Below, piece after piece: positions 17,134 to 28,108 of a DNA stretch of 64,000 bases; the stretch's first letter is position 1, and each line of letters opens with the position of its first letter. This DNA comes from Synechococcus sp. PCC 6312 (lineage in GTDB: Bacteria; Cyanobacteriota; Cyanobacteriia; Thermosynechococcales; Thermosynechococcaceae): the NCBI RefSeq assembly GCF_000316685.1, contig NC_019680.1, forward strand, positions 1 to 64,000, written 5' to 3'. Both the position numbers and the translations under genes were made by a program. The notes beneath the pieces are model-generated. The model saw nothing but the letters and a program-made list of their open reading frames with translations. It had not been told where the DNA came from and did no database searches.

Positions 17134-19056
17134 CTATCCCCCGACATGAATTCTCGGCCGTTGCTCAGGATCCGGTTCGGCTTGACGCAACACTTCCCGC
17201 GTCACTAAAGCGGTGTCTCCTTCGCCAAACAAGATAAAGCGGATTAAAAACTTAATCGGATGTCCCTCGGCCCAACCAAAGTAAACATGGGGGAGTTGGC
17301 CGGTATCATCCCGAATTTGGAGCAAAATTGCCGCAATGGCATTGGGAATCGCCGCGGCCTGGGTGCGTAAAACCCGCTGTTCTCCAATGGTTAGCCCCTG
17401 GACTCCAATGGTTTGGCTAAAGGTGGACGCATCAGCAACCTGCACCTCCAAAAATAGGACTGAATCCGTTGGCGGAATATGGTCATCCTCACGAACCCGC
17501 TGTTCCTTGGCCTGGTAGTCATTGGGGCCTGTATTGGCACTGTAGCGATGGGCAATCAGGCGAATAATCCCTTGATTGTTACTTTCCTGGTGAATAAACT
17601 CCATTGCCGCTGGATCAAAGCTGACCGACTCAATCCGTAATTCTGTAGAACGCCACACTCGGGAAATCAGGGAAATGATCACAACCACCCCAATAAAAAA
17701 GCTGGCAATCTTAATCCCTTCCGGTCGCTCGGCAATATTGACAAGAGTTGTATAGGCAAAAACCAGACTAATAAAGCCAAAGCCCCATTTAGCCAGGCCT
17801 GGGCGATGTCGAAAGACCAGGGTGACAGCGACAGCGGCCGAACTCATCAAGACCAAAACCCCGGTTGCATAGGCCGCCCCCTGGGCATCCACATTGGCCT
17901 GGAAGAGCACCGTAACGAAAAAAGCAATGGCGGTATAGACCAAGACCAAGGGCCGCCGCATTCTTGTCCAACTAGGGGCCATCCCATAGCGGGGTAAATA
18001 ACGGGGAACCACATTCAACAGCCCCGCCATCGCCGAAGCCCCGGCAAACCACAAAATCAAGATGGTACTGATGTCATAAACTGTGCCAAACCCATTTCCC
18101 AAATACTCATGGGCCAGATAGGCGAGGGCCCGGCCATTGGCACTGCCTCCAGTTTGAAATTCTGCCGCCGGGATTAACAAAATAGTCACCAGACTACTGG
18201 ATAACAGAAAGATACTCATCAGCACCGCCGCCAGACCCAGCATTTTGCCAGTATTCTTAATCCGGCCTATGGGTTGATCTTCTGTATCTCCGGCCCGACC
18301 CCGAATCAAAGGCATCACTACCACCCCGGTTTCAAAGCCCGATAGCCCCAACGCCAATTTAGGAAAGAGTAACCCTGCCGTCACCAGCAGCAGCAGTGGG
18401 TTTGGATAACTGGTCAAGAGGAGATTTTGCCAGGCCACCACCTGCCCCCAGTTTTCCATGACATGATAGCCAGCCACAATAATCGTGATGGTATTCAGGA
18501 ATAAATAGACAACCACCAAGGGCACGGCAATCCCCACGGCCTCCCGAAAACCCCGCAGAAAAACAAGGGCGAGGAGGACAATCAAGACCAATGTGACGAG
18601 AACATTTTCCCCTGGAAACAGTCCCAGCCCCTGTACAAAGGGATTTTCTAAGAGGTGGGCCGTGGCATCGGCGGCGGAAATGGTGATCGTAATCATGAAG
18701 TCCGTAGCCATAAAGCCCAACAGGCCGAGAACCAATAATTTCCCCTGCCACCAAGGAAGCAGATGTTCCAACATGGCAATGGAGCCTTCGCCGTGGGGAC
18801 TAAAGCTGGCCACCCGCCGATAAATGGGTAACGCGCCAAACAGGGTTAAGAGGATCAAAATCAAGGTTGCTACGGGAGAGAGGGCCCCAGCCGCCAAAGC
18901 CGCAATTCCCGGTTGATAGCCCAGCGTTGAAAAGTAATCCACACCCGTCAGACACATGACCCGCCACCAGGCCTGGGACTGCTCGTGCCCCTTTGCTGTA
19001 TTTTCCCGTAATAACCAATGGGATAACTTGGCCGGGTAACGTGGGCGCAAGCGCAT
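17134..19056 (-). CDS. APC-superfamily permease
   Basis: 640 residues: a short cytoplasmic N terminus, about 12 hydrophobic segments between residues 35 and 470, and a soluble C-terminal domain of about 160 residues. The opening [22 protein letters not shown] resembles the first helix of APC-type (amino acid or potassium) carriers. The substrate cannot be assigned. The C-terminal cytoplasmic domain is unusually large for a simple amino acid carrier and could be regulatory. It precedes the DUF98 gene; no regulator is adjacent. Confidence 0.8.
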   Translation of the reverse strand: MRLRPRYPAKLSHWLLRENTAKGHEQSQAWWRVMCLTGVDYFSTLGYQPGIAALAAGALSPVATLILILLTLFGALPIYRRVASFSPHGEGSIAMLEHLLPWWQGKLLVLGLLGFMATDFMITITISAADATAHLLENPFVQGLGLFPGENVLVTLVLIVLLALVFLRGFREAVGIAVPLVVVYLFLNTITIIVAGYHVMENWGQVVAWQNLLLTSYPNPLLLLVTAGLLFPKLALGLSGFETGVVVMPLIRGRAGDTEDQPIGRIKNTGKMLGLAAVLMSIFLLSSSLVTILLIPAAEFQTGGSANGRALAYLAHEYLGNGFGTVYDISTILILWFAGASAMAGLLNVVPRYLPRYGMAPSWTRMRRPLVLVYTAIAFFVTVLFQANVDAQGAAYATGVLVLMSSAAVAVTLVFRHRPGLAKWGFGFISLVFAYTTLVNIAERPEGIKIASFFIGVVVIISLISRVWRSTELRIESVSFDPAAMEFIHQESNNQGIIRLIAHRYSANTGPNDYQAKEQRVREDDHIPPTDSVLFLEVQVADASTFSQTIGVQGLTIGEQRVLRTQAAAIPNAIAAILLQIRDDTGQLPHVYFGWAEGHPIKFLIRFILFGEGDTALVTREVLRQAEPDPEQRPRIHVGG

Positions 19057-19308
19057 AGGAAATCCTCAAAAACTGAGGCACAACTGAATCACATCCAGGC
19101 CCTATTCTCTCCCATGATCCGCTTTCCAAAGCAAAGGCAAAGCTTAAGTTTATCGGGGTCGAGGGACTATATCTAAGCTGGTAGAAATTCTCAAGGCATT
19201 GCCTCAGAACTTTTTGCTGACCTGCTCCAATCTAGCCCCACATGGATAACGCCATAGCAGGATTGCAATCATTGTCAAAGATTAATCTGTCTGATCAGGC
19301 ATCCAGCG

Positions 19309-20886
19309 TTAACGCTTGAGACTGATTTCGCTAGGAAAATCACCGCCATAGGCTGCCTCACCGTGCTCATGAATATCCAGGCCCTCATCCTCCACATCGG
19401 TACTCACCCGTAAGTCCATCACCAATGACAACAGTTTGAGAATAATGAATGTACCGACACCCGCTAACACCCAAGAAACGATGATGCTGGTGAGTTGAGG
19501 CAGCAGTTGGCCTGGATTGCCGTACAGTAAACCATCGGTATTGGCAAAACCATTGACCACTTTTGTGGCAAACACCCCGGTTAAAAGGGCCCCGACTGTT
19601 CCCCCCACACCATGAACAGGAAATGTATCCAGAGCATCATCAAACTTTAACTTGGCTTTTAAGTTGACGGCTCCATAGCAGCACAAGGCTGTAATTGCCC
19701 CAATAGCCAGCGCACTCAGGGGAGTCACAAAACCGGCCGCAGGAGTAATTCCGACCAGGCCAGCCACAAAACCACTTCCTAATCCGACAGCAGTGGGTAC
19801 ACCTCGTAGTAGCCATTCCGCCAACATCCACGTTAAGCCTGCTGCTGCTGCTGCAATTGTTGTTGCGACCACTGCCACTGTTGCTGAAGGTAATTTGGCC
19901 ACATCACCGCCAATCCCTAAGGCACTACCCCCGTTAAAGCCAAACCAGCCAAACCAAAGCAAACCCACCCCGAGCAAAACAAAGGGCACATTGTGAGGCA
20001 ACATGGGGGCAACTTGATGATCCTTGCGCGCCCCTAACATCCAGGCCGCCACTAAGGCCGAGACTCCAGAACTGATGTGCACCACCGTCCCCCCGGCAAA
20101 ATCGAGCGCATTGATACTGCCTAAAAAGCCCCGTCCCCAAACCATGTGCGCTAAAGGCGAGTAAATAAAAGTTGACCATAGGATCAGAAACCAAAAGTAG
20201 GCCTTAAAACTGATCCGCTCCACAATCGCGCCTGACACCAACGCCACCGTAATAATGGCAAAGGTCATTTGATAGAGCATAAACAGTTCATGGGGAATGG
20301 TCGCGGCATAAATTCCACCGGGATCTGGGGCCAGATCAACACCATGCAACCCAATCCAATTCAAGCCGCCAATCAATGCGCCAATCCCAGTTTCAAAATT
20401 CTTGTCATTGAGGGAAACATGACTGAAGGCTAAACTGTACCCCCACAGCACCCAGGTTACCCCCACGACTCCCATGGAAACGAGGCTCATCATGATTGTG
20501 TTCAGGACGTTGCGGGAGCGGACTAAGCCACCATAGAAAAATGCCAGGCCGGGTGTCATCAACAAGACCAAGGCTGTACTGACTAACATCCAGGCTGTGT
20601 CGGCTGCGTCAATGGCCTTGTAGGGATCTGTGGCTGCATCTGCGGTTTGGGCCAGAGAACCCTCAGCGAATGGCCCAGCCAATAAACTAGAAAATCCAAT
20701 CAGGCATAGAGGCAAGGCAAATAGAACAATAAAGCGGCGGGAGCCAGCCAAGGGAGCAGGGGGCTGGGAGAGATCAGCAAATCTTCGGAACGCTAACCAA
20801 AGAGAGGATATAGTTTGCCCCCAGGTCTTTGACTTGAAGTCAGTGTACCGAAAAAAACGCCACTTGGGAGTCGAAAATTTTGTCAT
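19309..20886 (-). CDS. amt: Ammonium transporter (Amt)
   Basis: Takes up ammonium across the plasma membrane. The 525-residue protein has 11-12 membrane helices and the Amt signature DFAGGTVVHISSGVSALVAAW, plus AFFYGGLVRSRNVLNTIMMS near the start of the core. The first 85 residues hold a charged region and a probable signal or extra helix (RFIVLFALPLCLIGFSSLLA), as in cyanobacterial Amt1 precursors. The C terminus is acidic with DVEDEGLDIHEHGE, the cytoplasmic tail that contacts GlnK/PII in the family. An NtcA-like site lies 77 bases upstream, which suggests activation under nitrogen limitation. Confidence 0.95.
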   Translation of the reverse strand: MTKFSTPKWRFFRYTDFKSKTWGQTISSLWLAFRRFADLSQPPAPLAGSRRFIVLFALPLCLIGFSSLLAGPFAEGSLAQTADAATDPYKAIDAADTAWMLVSTALVLLMTPGLAFFYGGLVRSRNVLNTIMMSLVSMGVVGVTWVLWGYSLAFSHVSLNDKNFETGIGALIGGLNWIGLHGVDLAPDPGGIYAATIPHELFMLYQMTFAIITVALVSGAIVERISFKAYFWFLILWSTFIYSPLAHMVWGRGFLGSINALDFAGGTVVHISSGVSALVAAWMLGARKDHQVAPMLPHNVPFVLLGVGLLWFGWFGFNGGSALGIGGDVAKLPSATVAVVATTIAAAAAGLTWMLAEWLLRGVPTAVGLGSGFVAGLVGITPAAGFVTPLSALAIGAITALCCYGAVNLKAKLKFDDALDTFPVHGVGGTVGALLTGVFATKVVNGFANTDGLLYGNPGQLLPQLTSIIVSWVLAGVGTFIILKLLSLVMDLRVSTDVEDEGLDIHEHGEAAYGGDFPSEISLKR

Positions 20887-21416
20887 TGTTGCTCAGTCCT
20901 TAGCCAAATAAAGGCGATATGAAAAAAAGCAGGTATCAAAAAATTTCCTAGCTATTGTCTATTGTGAAAACTCCTACACACTCAAAAACCTACAGTTAGA
21001 CCTATAGCGGTGTATTACCTATTTTTGATAGGACAGACGCAGGCCTGGAAGAACTGGGTAGGCAGTATTCCGCAGCTTTAGGCGCACTTGCAAAAGTCCG
21101 TGTCTGGCTTTAATCAAATACTGCTGATTCAAGTGCTACCTCAAATAATTGAGTCCAGGTAACTTAACCTAGAGGTAGATTTAATCTGGTAAGACTTTAG
21201 GGAAGCATTATCAGAGACTATTAACTAGGCCATATCGTTATTTATTTCCTCAATTGCCCAGAAAAGCGATTAGGTCTTACTTGGGTTAAATGTTTTAGTT
21301 GCTTCATCTCTTACTATTACGAAAGCTCAGCTAGGACATTCTGTATCTAAGAAAACAGATTCTTGGTAAATTATTTACCTGGGTTCTCAGGCAAGGCGTT
21401 ACTGCCCTTCTTAAAT
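20887..21416. other. 530-base gap between amt and the helicase gene
   Basis: Contains the amt promoter with its NtcA-like site near the left side. The remainder (about 21000-21416) is downstream of the helicase gene and shows no frame with recognisable homology, no tRNA and no strong terminator. Confidence 0.4.
20963..20978 (-). promoter_or_regulatory. Candidate NtcA-binding site upstream of amt
   Basis: The plus strand reads TGTG-N8-TACA, one base from the NtcA consensus TGTA-N8-TACA. It lies 77 bases upstream of the amt ATG, and a GATACC-like -10 element occurs about 25 bases downstream on the coding strand. The position and the nitrogen function of the gene make it plausible; binding is inferred. 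Confidence 0.5.
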
Positions 21417-24107
21417 TCACGAACTGAGGCTGACTATATCCTGAGGATTGATATCGGGGTCTTCGACAAGTAAGTCATTAACGGGGAAGCGATCCAGTAA
21501 TTGGCGGGCCTGGGTTGCCGATTTCTTCAGGGTTGGGCTGGCATGGGGCGCATGGGGAATTTGGGAGAGAACATCTAAGGTGCGGCGCAACAGACGGACT
21601 AAATCCCCCTGATCTAAGTTCGTAGCTTGGCAGAGAGCAGACCAGTCAATTCCTAAGGCCCAATGCTCCACCAGGCCGACTAAACCCGTTTCTAACCAGA
21701 TCGGGAAAATCACTCGTTTGCGGCGCTGGGCCTGGAACAACTGGCGGCGGAGTGGGCGCAAGCTGCTTAAGGCCTCTTCAACTGGTGCAGAAAGAGCATA
21801 ATCTGTCCAGCTATCGGGGCGGGGGGTTTCGGTGACTAAGGCGGCACAGGCGGCGGCTAGTTGTTGCGGGGGCAACTCATCCAAGGCTCCAGAATCGAAT
21901 GCCAAGGCTAACCACAGTTCGTTCTCGCCCCGCAAGGAAGCCGCTAATTGCCCCAAGGGGGTAGCAACTAAATCCTCCAGGCCCCCAAACTCTTGCAAAA
22001 TGGCAATTAAACTCAAAAAGTCTTCCCAATGGGGGTGGGCTTGCTGGCTCAGTTTTTCTTGGCGATCCACCAGGTCTGTTAATAATTTCTCCCGTCGTCG
22101 CCGTAATCGTAAAGCCGTCCCTGGATTCGCCCCCACGGGTAGGGTGGCCATTTCAGTCTCAATTTGGGCAATTTTCTGGGCCTGGGCCTGGACTTCTCGG
22201 GAAACATCGGGATGCATTTCCGGTAAAGCTTTGGCGATGTTGGCTGCTTCCGTAGGCCCGTTCCAGGAATACCCACGTTTAGGGGAAATGTCGGTAGGCC
22301 AGGCTGGGAACATCACTGGAGCTACCTCGCCAATGGCCTTGACCTGCTCCAATGCGACGACATAAAAGCGGTTATTAACTCCCCAACAACCTAAGAGGGG
22401 AAATTGCCCCGGCCCCGGCAGTTTGGCAGCAAGGATCGCCGTGAGATAGGCATCTTCCACCTTGGGATGGAGTTCGGTCGTATCCAAGCACACTAAAGTC
22501 CCTGGTTGAGCAACCAAAAGTTGGGGAACCCGCTGTTCATGGGCCAGGGCCTCGGCCTGGTGGCTCAGGGTTTTCAGGAGGCGTTGTTCTTGGCGGAGCC
22601 GTTCCCGCAGCTTTTGATAACGACTCAGGGCCTGGGGGTTGGCAGGATCTAGACGCTGGTTAATCTCTTCCAGTTCTACTTCTAGTGTCGTAATGGCCTG
22701 GCGTTGGGGAGCAAGGTGTAAGGTGGCAAGGTATTGGCCAAAACTGCGCTCAATCAAGTCTCTGGCTTCCTCTAAGGTATGCCGTTGCAGCAGATTTAAA
22801 ACCATCCCATAACTGGGTGTAAATTGACTCACCAGGGGATCCGGGCCAACAGTAGCCAGATAGGCAGCTTCCCGTGCACCTTCAAAGGGGGTTTGCAAGG
22901 TCACCACATGGCCAATTTCATCCATCCCCCGCCGTCCGGCCCGCCCCGAAATTTGCAAAAACTCAGAGGCTGTTAGCAAGCGATGCCCAGAATCCGTGCG
23001 TTTGGAAAGAGACGATAATACTGTTGTTCGGGCTGGCATATTAATTCCCGCCGCAAGGGTTTCGGTGGCAAACACGACTTTGATTAAGCCTTCCTGAAAA
23101 AGCTCTTCAATTAGGGTTTTCCAAAGGGGTAAGACTCCGGCATGGTGGGCGGCAATCCCCTGGCGCAAGGGGGCAATGTGGGCCGTGGGAACAACAGCCC
23201 CATTACGGGTTAAGAACTCGTCCAAAATTTGGTTCAGGGCCTGGGATTCCTCTGGATTGAGGAGATTCACCCCCCCCATTTGTTGCAGGGCCTGGTCACA
23301 GCCGCGTCGACTAAAAATAAAGTAGATGGCTGGTAACATTTGCCGCTGGGCTAACTGATTGACCACATAAGCTAAATTGAGGAACTCTGGGCGTTTCCGG
23401 CCTCGGCCAGGAGGAGGGTTGGAGCGCAGTAAACGGGCATTGAGATGGGTTTTCTCACTATTTAGGAGAGGAAATAATCCCTTTCCCTGGCAAAAATAAA
23501 ACTGTAGGGGAACAGGTCGCCAATCCGAATAAATCAGCCTGGTCTCCCCGTGCACGGCGGTAATCCAATCCGTTAGTTGTTCCCCATTGGCGATGGTGGC
23601 AGAAAGGGCGACTAACTGAATTTCGGCTGGACAATAAATGATTGACTCTTCCCACACAGTCCCTCGTTGCCGATCATTCATATAATGGCATTCATCTAAA
23701 ACCACCGACTCGACTCCGGCTAAGGATGTGCCCACTTCCCCAATTGGCGTGCCATAGAGCATATTCCGAAAAATTTCGGTAGTCATGACTAAAATGGGTG
23801 CATCACGATTAATGGACACATCCCCTGTTAATAGGCCCACTTGTTCATGGCCAAATTGTTCCCGAAAATCCCGCAGTTTTTGATTTGAGAGTGCCTTTAA
23901 GGGAGTGGTATAAAAAACCCGTCGTTGCCGCGCCAAGGCCCGATGAATCACATACTCTCCAACCAGAGTCTTCCCAGAACCCGTGGGGGCACAGACGACA
24001 ACAGAACAGTTTTGATTGAGGGCCTCAATGGCCTGGAGTTGGAAGTTATCTAAGGGAAAAGGAAATAATGCTGTAAATTCCTCTAACCCATAACTAGTTT
24101 GGTTCAT
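21417..24107 (-). CDS. Ski2/Mtr4-like DExH RNA helicase
   Basis: An ATP-dependent RNA helicase, 896 residues. The helicase core has Walker A APTGSGKT near residue 40, the DECH box near 138, SATIANGEQL, and the motif VI region QISGRAGRRGMDE. The C-terminal part, with long helices and the region QEFGGLEDL, matches the DSHCT domain of Ski2-like enzymes, which unwind RNA for decay in other lineages. The ATG overlaps the stop of the CheA-like gene by four bases (24104-24107), so it is the last gene of the taxis operon by position. A functional connection to taxis is not evident. Confidence 0.93.
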   Translation of the reverse strand: MNQTSYGLEEFTALFPFPLDNFQLQAIEALNQNCSVVVCAPTGSGKTLVGEYVIHRALARQRRVFYTTPLKALSNQKLRDFREQFGHEQVGLLTGDVSINRDAPILVMTTEIFRNMLYGTPIGEVGTSLAGVESVVLDECHYMNDRQRGTVWEESIIYCPAEIQLVALSATIANGEQLTDWITAVHGETRLIYSDWRPVPLQFYFCQGKGLFPLLNSEKTHLNARLLRSNPPPGRGRKRPEFLNLAYVVNQLAQRQMLPAIYFIFSRRGCDQALQQMGGVNLLNPEESQALNQILDEFLTRNGAVVPTAHIAPLRQGIAAHHAGVLPLWKTLIEELFQEGLIKVVFATETLAAGINMPARTTVLSSLSKRTDSGHRLLTASEFLQISGRAGRRGMDEIGHVVTLQTPFEGAREAAYLATVGPDPLVSQFTPSYGMVLNLLQRHTLEEARDLIERSFGQYLATLHLAPQRQAITTLEVELEEINQRLDPANPQALSRYQKLRERLRQEQRLLKTLSHQAEALAHEQRVPQLLVAQPGTLVCLDTTELHPKVEDAYLTAILAAKLPGPGQFPLLGCWGVNNRFYVVALEQVKAIGEVAPVMFPAWPTDISPKRGYSWNGPTEAANIAKALPEMHPDVSREVQAQAQKIAQIETEMATLPVGANPGTALRLRRRREKLLTDLVDRQEKLSQQAHPHWEDFLSLIAILQEFGGLEDLVATPLGQLAASLRGENELWLALAFDSGALDELPPQQLAAACAALVTETPRPDSWTDYALSAPVEEALSSLRPLRRQLFQAQRRKRVIFPIWLETGLVGLVEHWALGIDWSALCQATNLDQGDLVRLLRRTLDVLSQIPHAPHASPTLKKSATQARQLLDRFPVNDLLVEDPDINPQDIVSLSS

Positions 24108-27100
24108 GTGACTGGTTCAGAAACCAAAACTTCCCCCTGGAGCAAGCGATTTGCCGCATCCAATAACTGCTCCTCCAAGTAGGGTTTGGTGAAATAGCCT
24201 CGTGCTCCCAGTTGGGCAGCCATTTGCCGGTGACGATCTGCCCCCCGTGAAGTCAGCATCGCAATCGGTAGTTGGCTTAAAGTAGGATCTTTCTGCATCC
24301 GCGACAGCAACTCCAGGCCATCCATCCGCGGCATCTCAATATCGCAGAAAACTAAATCACAGGGTAAGCCAGAGCGGAGTTTTTCCCAGGCATCCTGCCC
24401 ATCACGGGCTTGTTCAACTCGATAACCTGCTCGAGTAAAGGTCATTGAGAGTAATTCCCGCACCGTAATAGAGTCGTCAATAATCAACACTAGCGGTTCG
24501 GTCTTGACAGGTTCTTCCGGTAGGGGAGGCATTGGCGTACCCCAATCTCCAGGTTCGAGACGATTGAGAGAGAGATCAACTAACTCCAGAATGTCGGCAA
24601 TGGCCATTGCACGTCCATCCCCTTGTACGGTAACTCCAGCAATCCCCATAGGCTTGGGAACCGGCCCCGCCAGTTGCTTAATCACAATTTCCTGCTCACC
24701 AATGACCTGATCCACTTGTAGGGCAATCAAATCATCGGCACTGCGGAGAATGACAACGGAAATGACATCTTCCTCATGACTGGCTCCACCATAGACATTA
24801 CTTCGACTAATTTGTCGTCGATAAGGAAGTAAATCTGTCAACCGCCGGAATGTCAACTGCCGATCCCGCCAGGCCAGTTTCTGCTCACCGTCCTCACTCA
24901 CCTGTAAGCGATCTTCGGGAATATCTAGCATATCTTCCACACCATCAATGGGGAAGGCAATCCGGCAGTGATTATCAATACAACAGAGGGCTTTTGTAAT
25001 ACTCAGAGTCAGAGGTAAGCGAATTGTGAAGGTTGTGCCTTTACCGAGGGTGGAATCAGTGTTGATGCTGCCGCGAATTTCCTCAAGGCTAACCCGGACG
25101 ACATCCATACCCACGCCACGCCCGGCCAAATCATCGGCCTGATCCTTGGTGCTAAACCCAGACCGAAAAAGGAGACCATAAATATCTTGGCGGGTCAGGT
25201 GATTAGCTTCAGAAGCAGAAATAATTCCAGTGGCAATGGCCTTGGCTTTAACCCGTTCCGAATCAATCCCATGGCCATCATCACTGACGGAAATAATCGT
25301 CTGACTACCCTGGTAAAAGGCCCGGATCTTCACAGTTCCTTTTTCTGGTTTCCCCTTGGCCCGACGCTCCTCTGGGGTTTCAATCCCGTGATAGATAGCA
25401 TTGTTGATCAGGTGGGTCATGGGATCGTAGAGCCGCTCAAGAATCCCCTTATCTACGAGAATTCCTTCGCCTTCAATTTCCAGGTTGGCTTGCTTGCCAC
25501 ATTTGCTGGCAATTTGGCGAACGGCACCCGGTAAGCGTGTGGCCATTTCTCGGAAGGGCACCATTCGGGAACGACTCAAACTTTCTTGGACTTGGGTGGT
25601 GACTTGGCGGAACATCCGGGTTGTTTGCTCAACTTCATCAACCACATATTCAATGTCGGAGGCAGCCTCTCGAACGCGAACAATTCGTTCAATAACTTCC
25701 TGGGAAAGGGTATGGAAGCCAGTGAACCGATCCATTTCCAGGGAGTCAAATTGCACCCCGGTGGCATGGTTAGGGTCATTGGCACTCTCCCGCCCAAAGC
25801 CGCGAGGTTGAGAAATGCTGCTGAACAAAGAGCTTTCGAGGAGGGAACGGTCGTATAAATCCTGCATTTGTTGGCTGACATCCCCCAACTGCTGAACTTG
25901 ATAGAGGAGGTTATCTAAAAATTGTCGGAGCCGCTCTTGGTTATCTTCTAAGGCATTCCGATTAACAACCAATTCCCCGACTAGGTTGTTGAGACCATCT
26001 AAATGCTTGACAGAAACCCGCATGGTTTGATCAAAGCCTGCACTGGCACTACGCCGAGTCGTCCGCGGACGTAAATTGAGGGCGGGGGAGATGGGATCAG
26101 CGGAGAGGGCTGGATTGGGGGTTAAGTCGGTGAGTAGGGAATCAAACTCCCTCAGTCGGTAGGCTGGAACGGATTCAGTGCCGGCAACGGGTTCCTCAAG
26201 GAGCGATTCTAGGTCATCCCAGGCCGGAGTTGGGTCAGCTACAGTCTCTGGGGCTTGAGGTGGAGCTTCAGCTAGGAGGGCATCAAGGTCTTCAAAGTCA
26301 ACCGTAGGCACTGGGGTAGCAGCCACCCGCCCCGCAAAAATTTCACTAATTTCGCTCAGATCATTGAGAATATCATCTTGATCTGAAACCATACCAGGAC
26401 TAGGTAAGGGTTCATCGGCAGTAGCGGCCATGAAGGCTTCTAAATCAGCTGAAGTTGCCAGTTGTTCTAAATTCTCCTGATCCCCCAACGAGCTAAGTTC
26501 TGGGGCTGGGACAATCAGTTCATCAAGAACGGCGGCCACCTCTGTAGATTCGCGCCAATCCGAGGTAGGAGTCTCGACCCGGCCGGGAGGTGTCAAAGCC
26601 TCTAAGGTGGCAGGGGTGATTTCCTCTGCCAAGAAGGTATCTAAAAATTCACTGTCAGCGGTTAAATTGGCTTCGCTTTGATCAATGCCCTCCAGCAAGG
26701 TATCAATCAAGCTCCCCAAGCCAGCCGCATCAGCAGGAATCTCTAGGGACTGGGGTTCTAGGGGCTGTGATGCCGTTGTTTGGGCAAAAAAGGTAGCTAG
26801 GTCAACTTCTTCATCACGCACGCCACCGCTGGCAAGGGGGTCTGGCTCGGAACTCGTGAAATCTAAACCGCCCAACTCAGCTAGATCCTCAACTGCTGCG
26901 GTTCTCTCCCCAAATAGACCCGAGAGATCCATCTCATTGCTAGCTCCGGCTGCTGCCGCCGTGCTTTCTAAAAATTCGGAGAGATCATCATCGGCATCAA
27001 TCACAGGCTGAGTGGACTCAAAGCCATAGTCCAGGCCTGGCCAAGGGGGAGGCAGTTCTCCAGAAAGCTCAAAAATATCATCTAATTCACTCAGATCCGC

Positions 27101-28093
27101 TTCCGTTGTCTGCCAGGCCACCGCTTCTTCCCTTAATTCGGCGGCAATTACCTCTGGTTCAGAGGGGAAGAACTCCCTGGATGCTTCTAATGCTCCAATT
27201 GGGTCTAGTGTGGCCATGGGCATCACTGCCTCTGGAAGACTCTCCTCTAAGACCAATGGGGACTCAAGAACCGGTTCAACCGGTAAGAGAGGCAGCATTT
27301 CCGGGGAAAGGCGAATCTCACCCTCTTGCTGGGCTAGGACGAGATCACGGGCCGCCTTAATGTCTTTAATGATGGTGGGGGCCAGGGCCAAAAGGCTATT
27401 GTCAGGATTAGCAATGGCCCGCTCGGCAGCCTCTAATAGGTTGACCCAGGCCTGCAGATCAAAGGGTTCTCCCAACTGCCCTAAGCTAACACAAGCGGCT
27501 TGTAACTCTTGACGAATCTCCGGGGAGTCCGCCTGCTTGAACAGTTGCAACATCCCCCGGAGCCGTTCTGGGACATCGGTTTGAAACACAAATTCCCGCC
27601 CATCGCTAGGTTCGGCTATTGCAGTGGGGGCGATCGGGATAGAAGTCAGAGTAACAGCAGGTGTGGGTGCGCCGGACACTAAACCACTCAGATGAGCCTC
27701 TAACTGATCAAAGACAGGTTCAGTTTGACTCAGGGCCTGGTTGGCCACCTCTTCAGATAGGCCAAAGGGGCTTTGGAGTTCGTCTAAAAGTTCTCGTAGG
27801 GCATCAAACCCCTGTAAAAAAAGAGTTTCTAAGGTTTCATCTACCCGGACGGGATGCTCCTTAAGGATCTTGAAGTAGTCCTCTAGTTTGTGGGAAATTT
27901 GCTGAATGCTGTGCAAACCCAGCATAGCTGCCCCACCCTTAACGGAATGAGCGGCCCGAAACATCTCACTCATGGCTTCCGGGTCATCAACCACCCCCTG
28001 CAAATTCATGAGGCTGGTCTCAATGGTGGTTAAATGCTCTTGAGCTTCCTCAATGAAATAGCCTAAGATGCGCTTTTGCTGATCAGTCTGCAT
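24104..28093 (-). CDS. CheA-type histidine kinase with receiver domain
   Basis: 1329 residues: an Hpt domain with the phospho-accepting His49 in AAHSVKGGAAML; a very long acidic, low-complexity linker (about 300-670) rich in repeats such as DLSELDDIFELSGE; then dimerisation, HATPase (NNAIYHG, GRGVGMDVVR), a CheW-like domain, and a C-terminal receiver starting at residue 1199 (LIIDDS, phospho-accepting Asp about 1251 in FCDIEMP). This is the cyanobacterial PilL/TaxAY-type architecture for twitching or phototaxis. The gene follows the MCP gene at 15 bases and overlaps the helicase gene. Confidence 0.95.
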   Translation of the reverse strand: MQTDQQKRILGYFIEEAQEHLTTIETSLMNLQGVVDDPEAMSEMFRAAHSVKGGAAMLGLHSIQQISHKLEDYFKILKEHPVRVDETLETLFLQGFDALRELLDELQSPFGLSEEVANQALSQTEPVFDQLEAHLSGLVSGAPTPAVTLTSIPIAPTAIAEPSDGREFVFQTDVPERLRGMLQLFKQADSPEIRQELQAACVSLGQLGEPFDLQAWVNLLEAAERAIANPDNSLLALAPTIIKDIKAARDLVLAQQEGEIRLSPEMLPLLPVEPVLESPLVLEESLPEAVMPMATLDPIGALEASREFFPSEPEVIAAELREEAVAWQTTEADLSELDDIFELSGELPPPWPGLDYGFESTQPVIDADDDLSEFLESTAAAAGASNEMDLSGLFGERTAAVEDLAELGGLDFTSSEPDPLASGGVRDEEVDLATFFAQTTASQPLEPQSLEIPADAAGLGSLIDTLLEGIDQSEANLTADSEFLDTFLAEEITPATLEALTPPGRVETPTSDWRESTEVAAVLDELIVPAPELSSLGDQENLEQLATSADLEAFMAATADEPLPSPGMVSDQDDILNDLSEISEIFAGRVAATPVPTVDFEDLDALLAEAPPQAPETVADPTPAWDDLESLLEEPVAGTESVPAYRLREFDSLLTDLTPNPALSADPISPALNLRPRTTRRSASAGFDQTMRVSVKHLDGLNNLVGELVVNRNALEDNQERLRQFLDNLLYQVQQLGDVSQQMQDLYDRSLLESSLFSSISQPRGFGRESANDPNHATGVQFDSLEMDRFTGFHTLSQEVIERIVRVREAASDIEYVVDEVEQTTRMFRQVTTQVQESLSRSRMVPFREMATRLPGAVRQIASKCGKQANLEIEGEGILVDKGILERLYDPMTHLINNAIYHGIETPEERRAKGKPEKGTVKIRAFYQGSQTIISVSDDGHGIDSERVKAKAIATGIISASEANHLTRQDIYGLLFRSGFSTKDQADDLAGRGVGMDVVRVSLEEIRGSINTDSTLGKGTTFTIRLPLTLSITKALCCIDNHCRIAFPIDGVEDMLDIPEDRLQVSEDGEQKLAWRDRQLTFRRLTDLLPYRRQISRSNVYGGASHEEDVISVVILRSADDLIALQVDQVIGEQEIVIKQLAGPVPKPMGIAGVTVQGDGRAMAIADILELVDLSLNRLEPGDWGTPMPPLPEEPVKTEPLVLIIDDSITVRELLSMTFTRAGYRVEQARDGQDAWEKLRSGLPCDLVFCDIEMPRMDGLELLSRMQKDPTLSQLPIAMLTSRGADRHRQMAAQLGARGYFTKPYLEEQLLDAANRLLQGEVLVSEPVT

Positions 28094-28108
28094 CGCCCAC
28101 TCCTTGAA

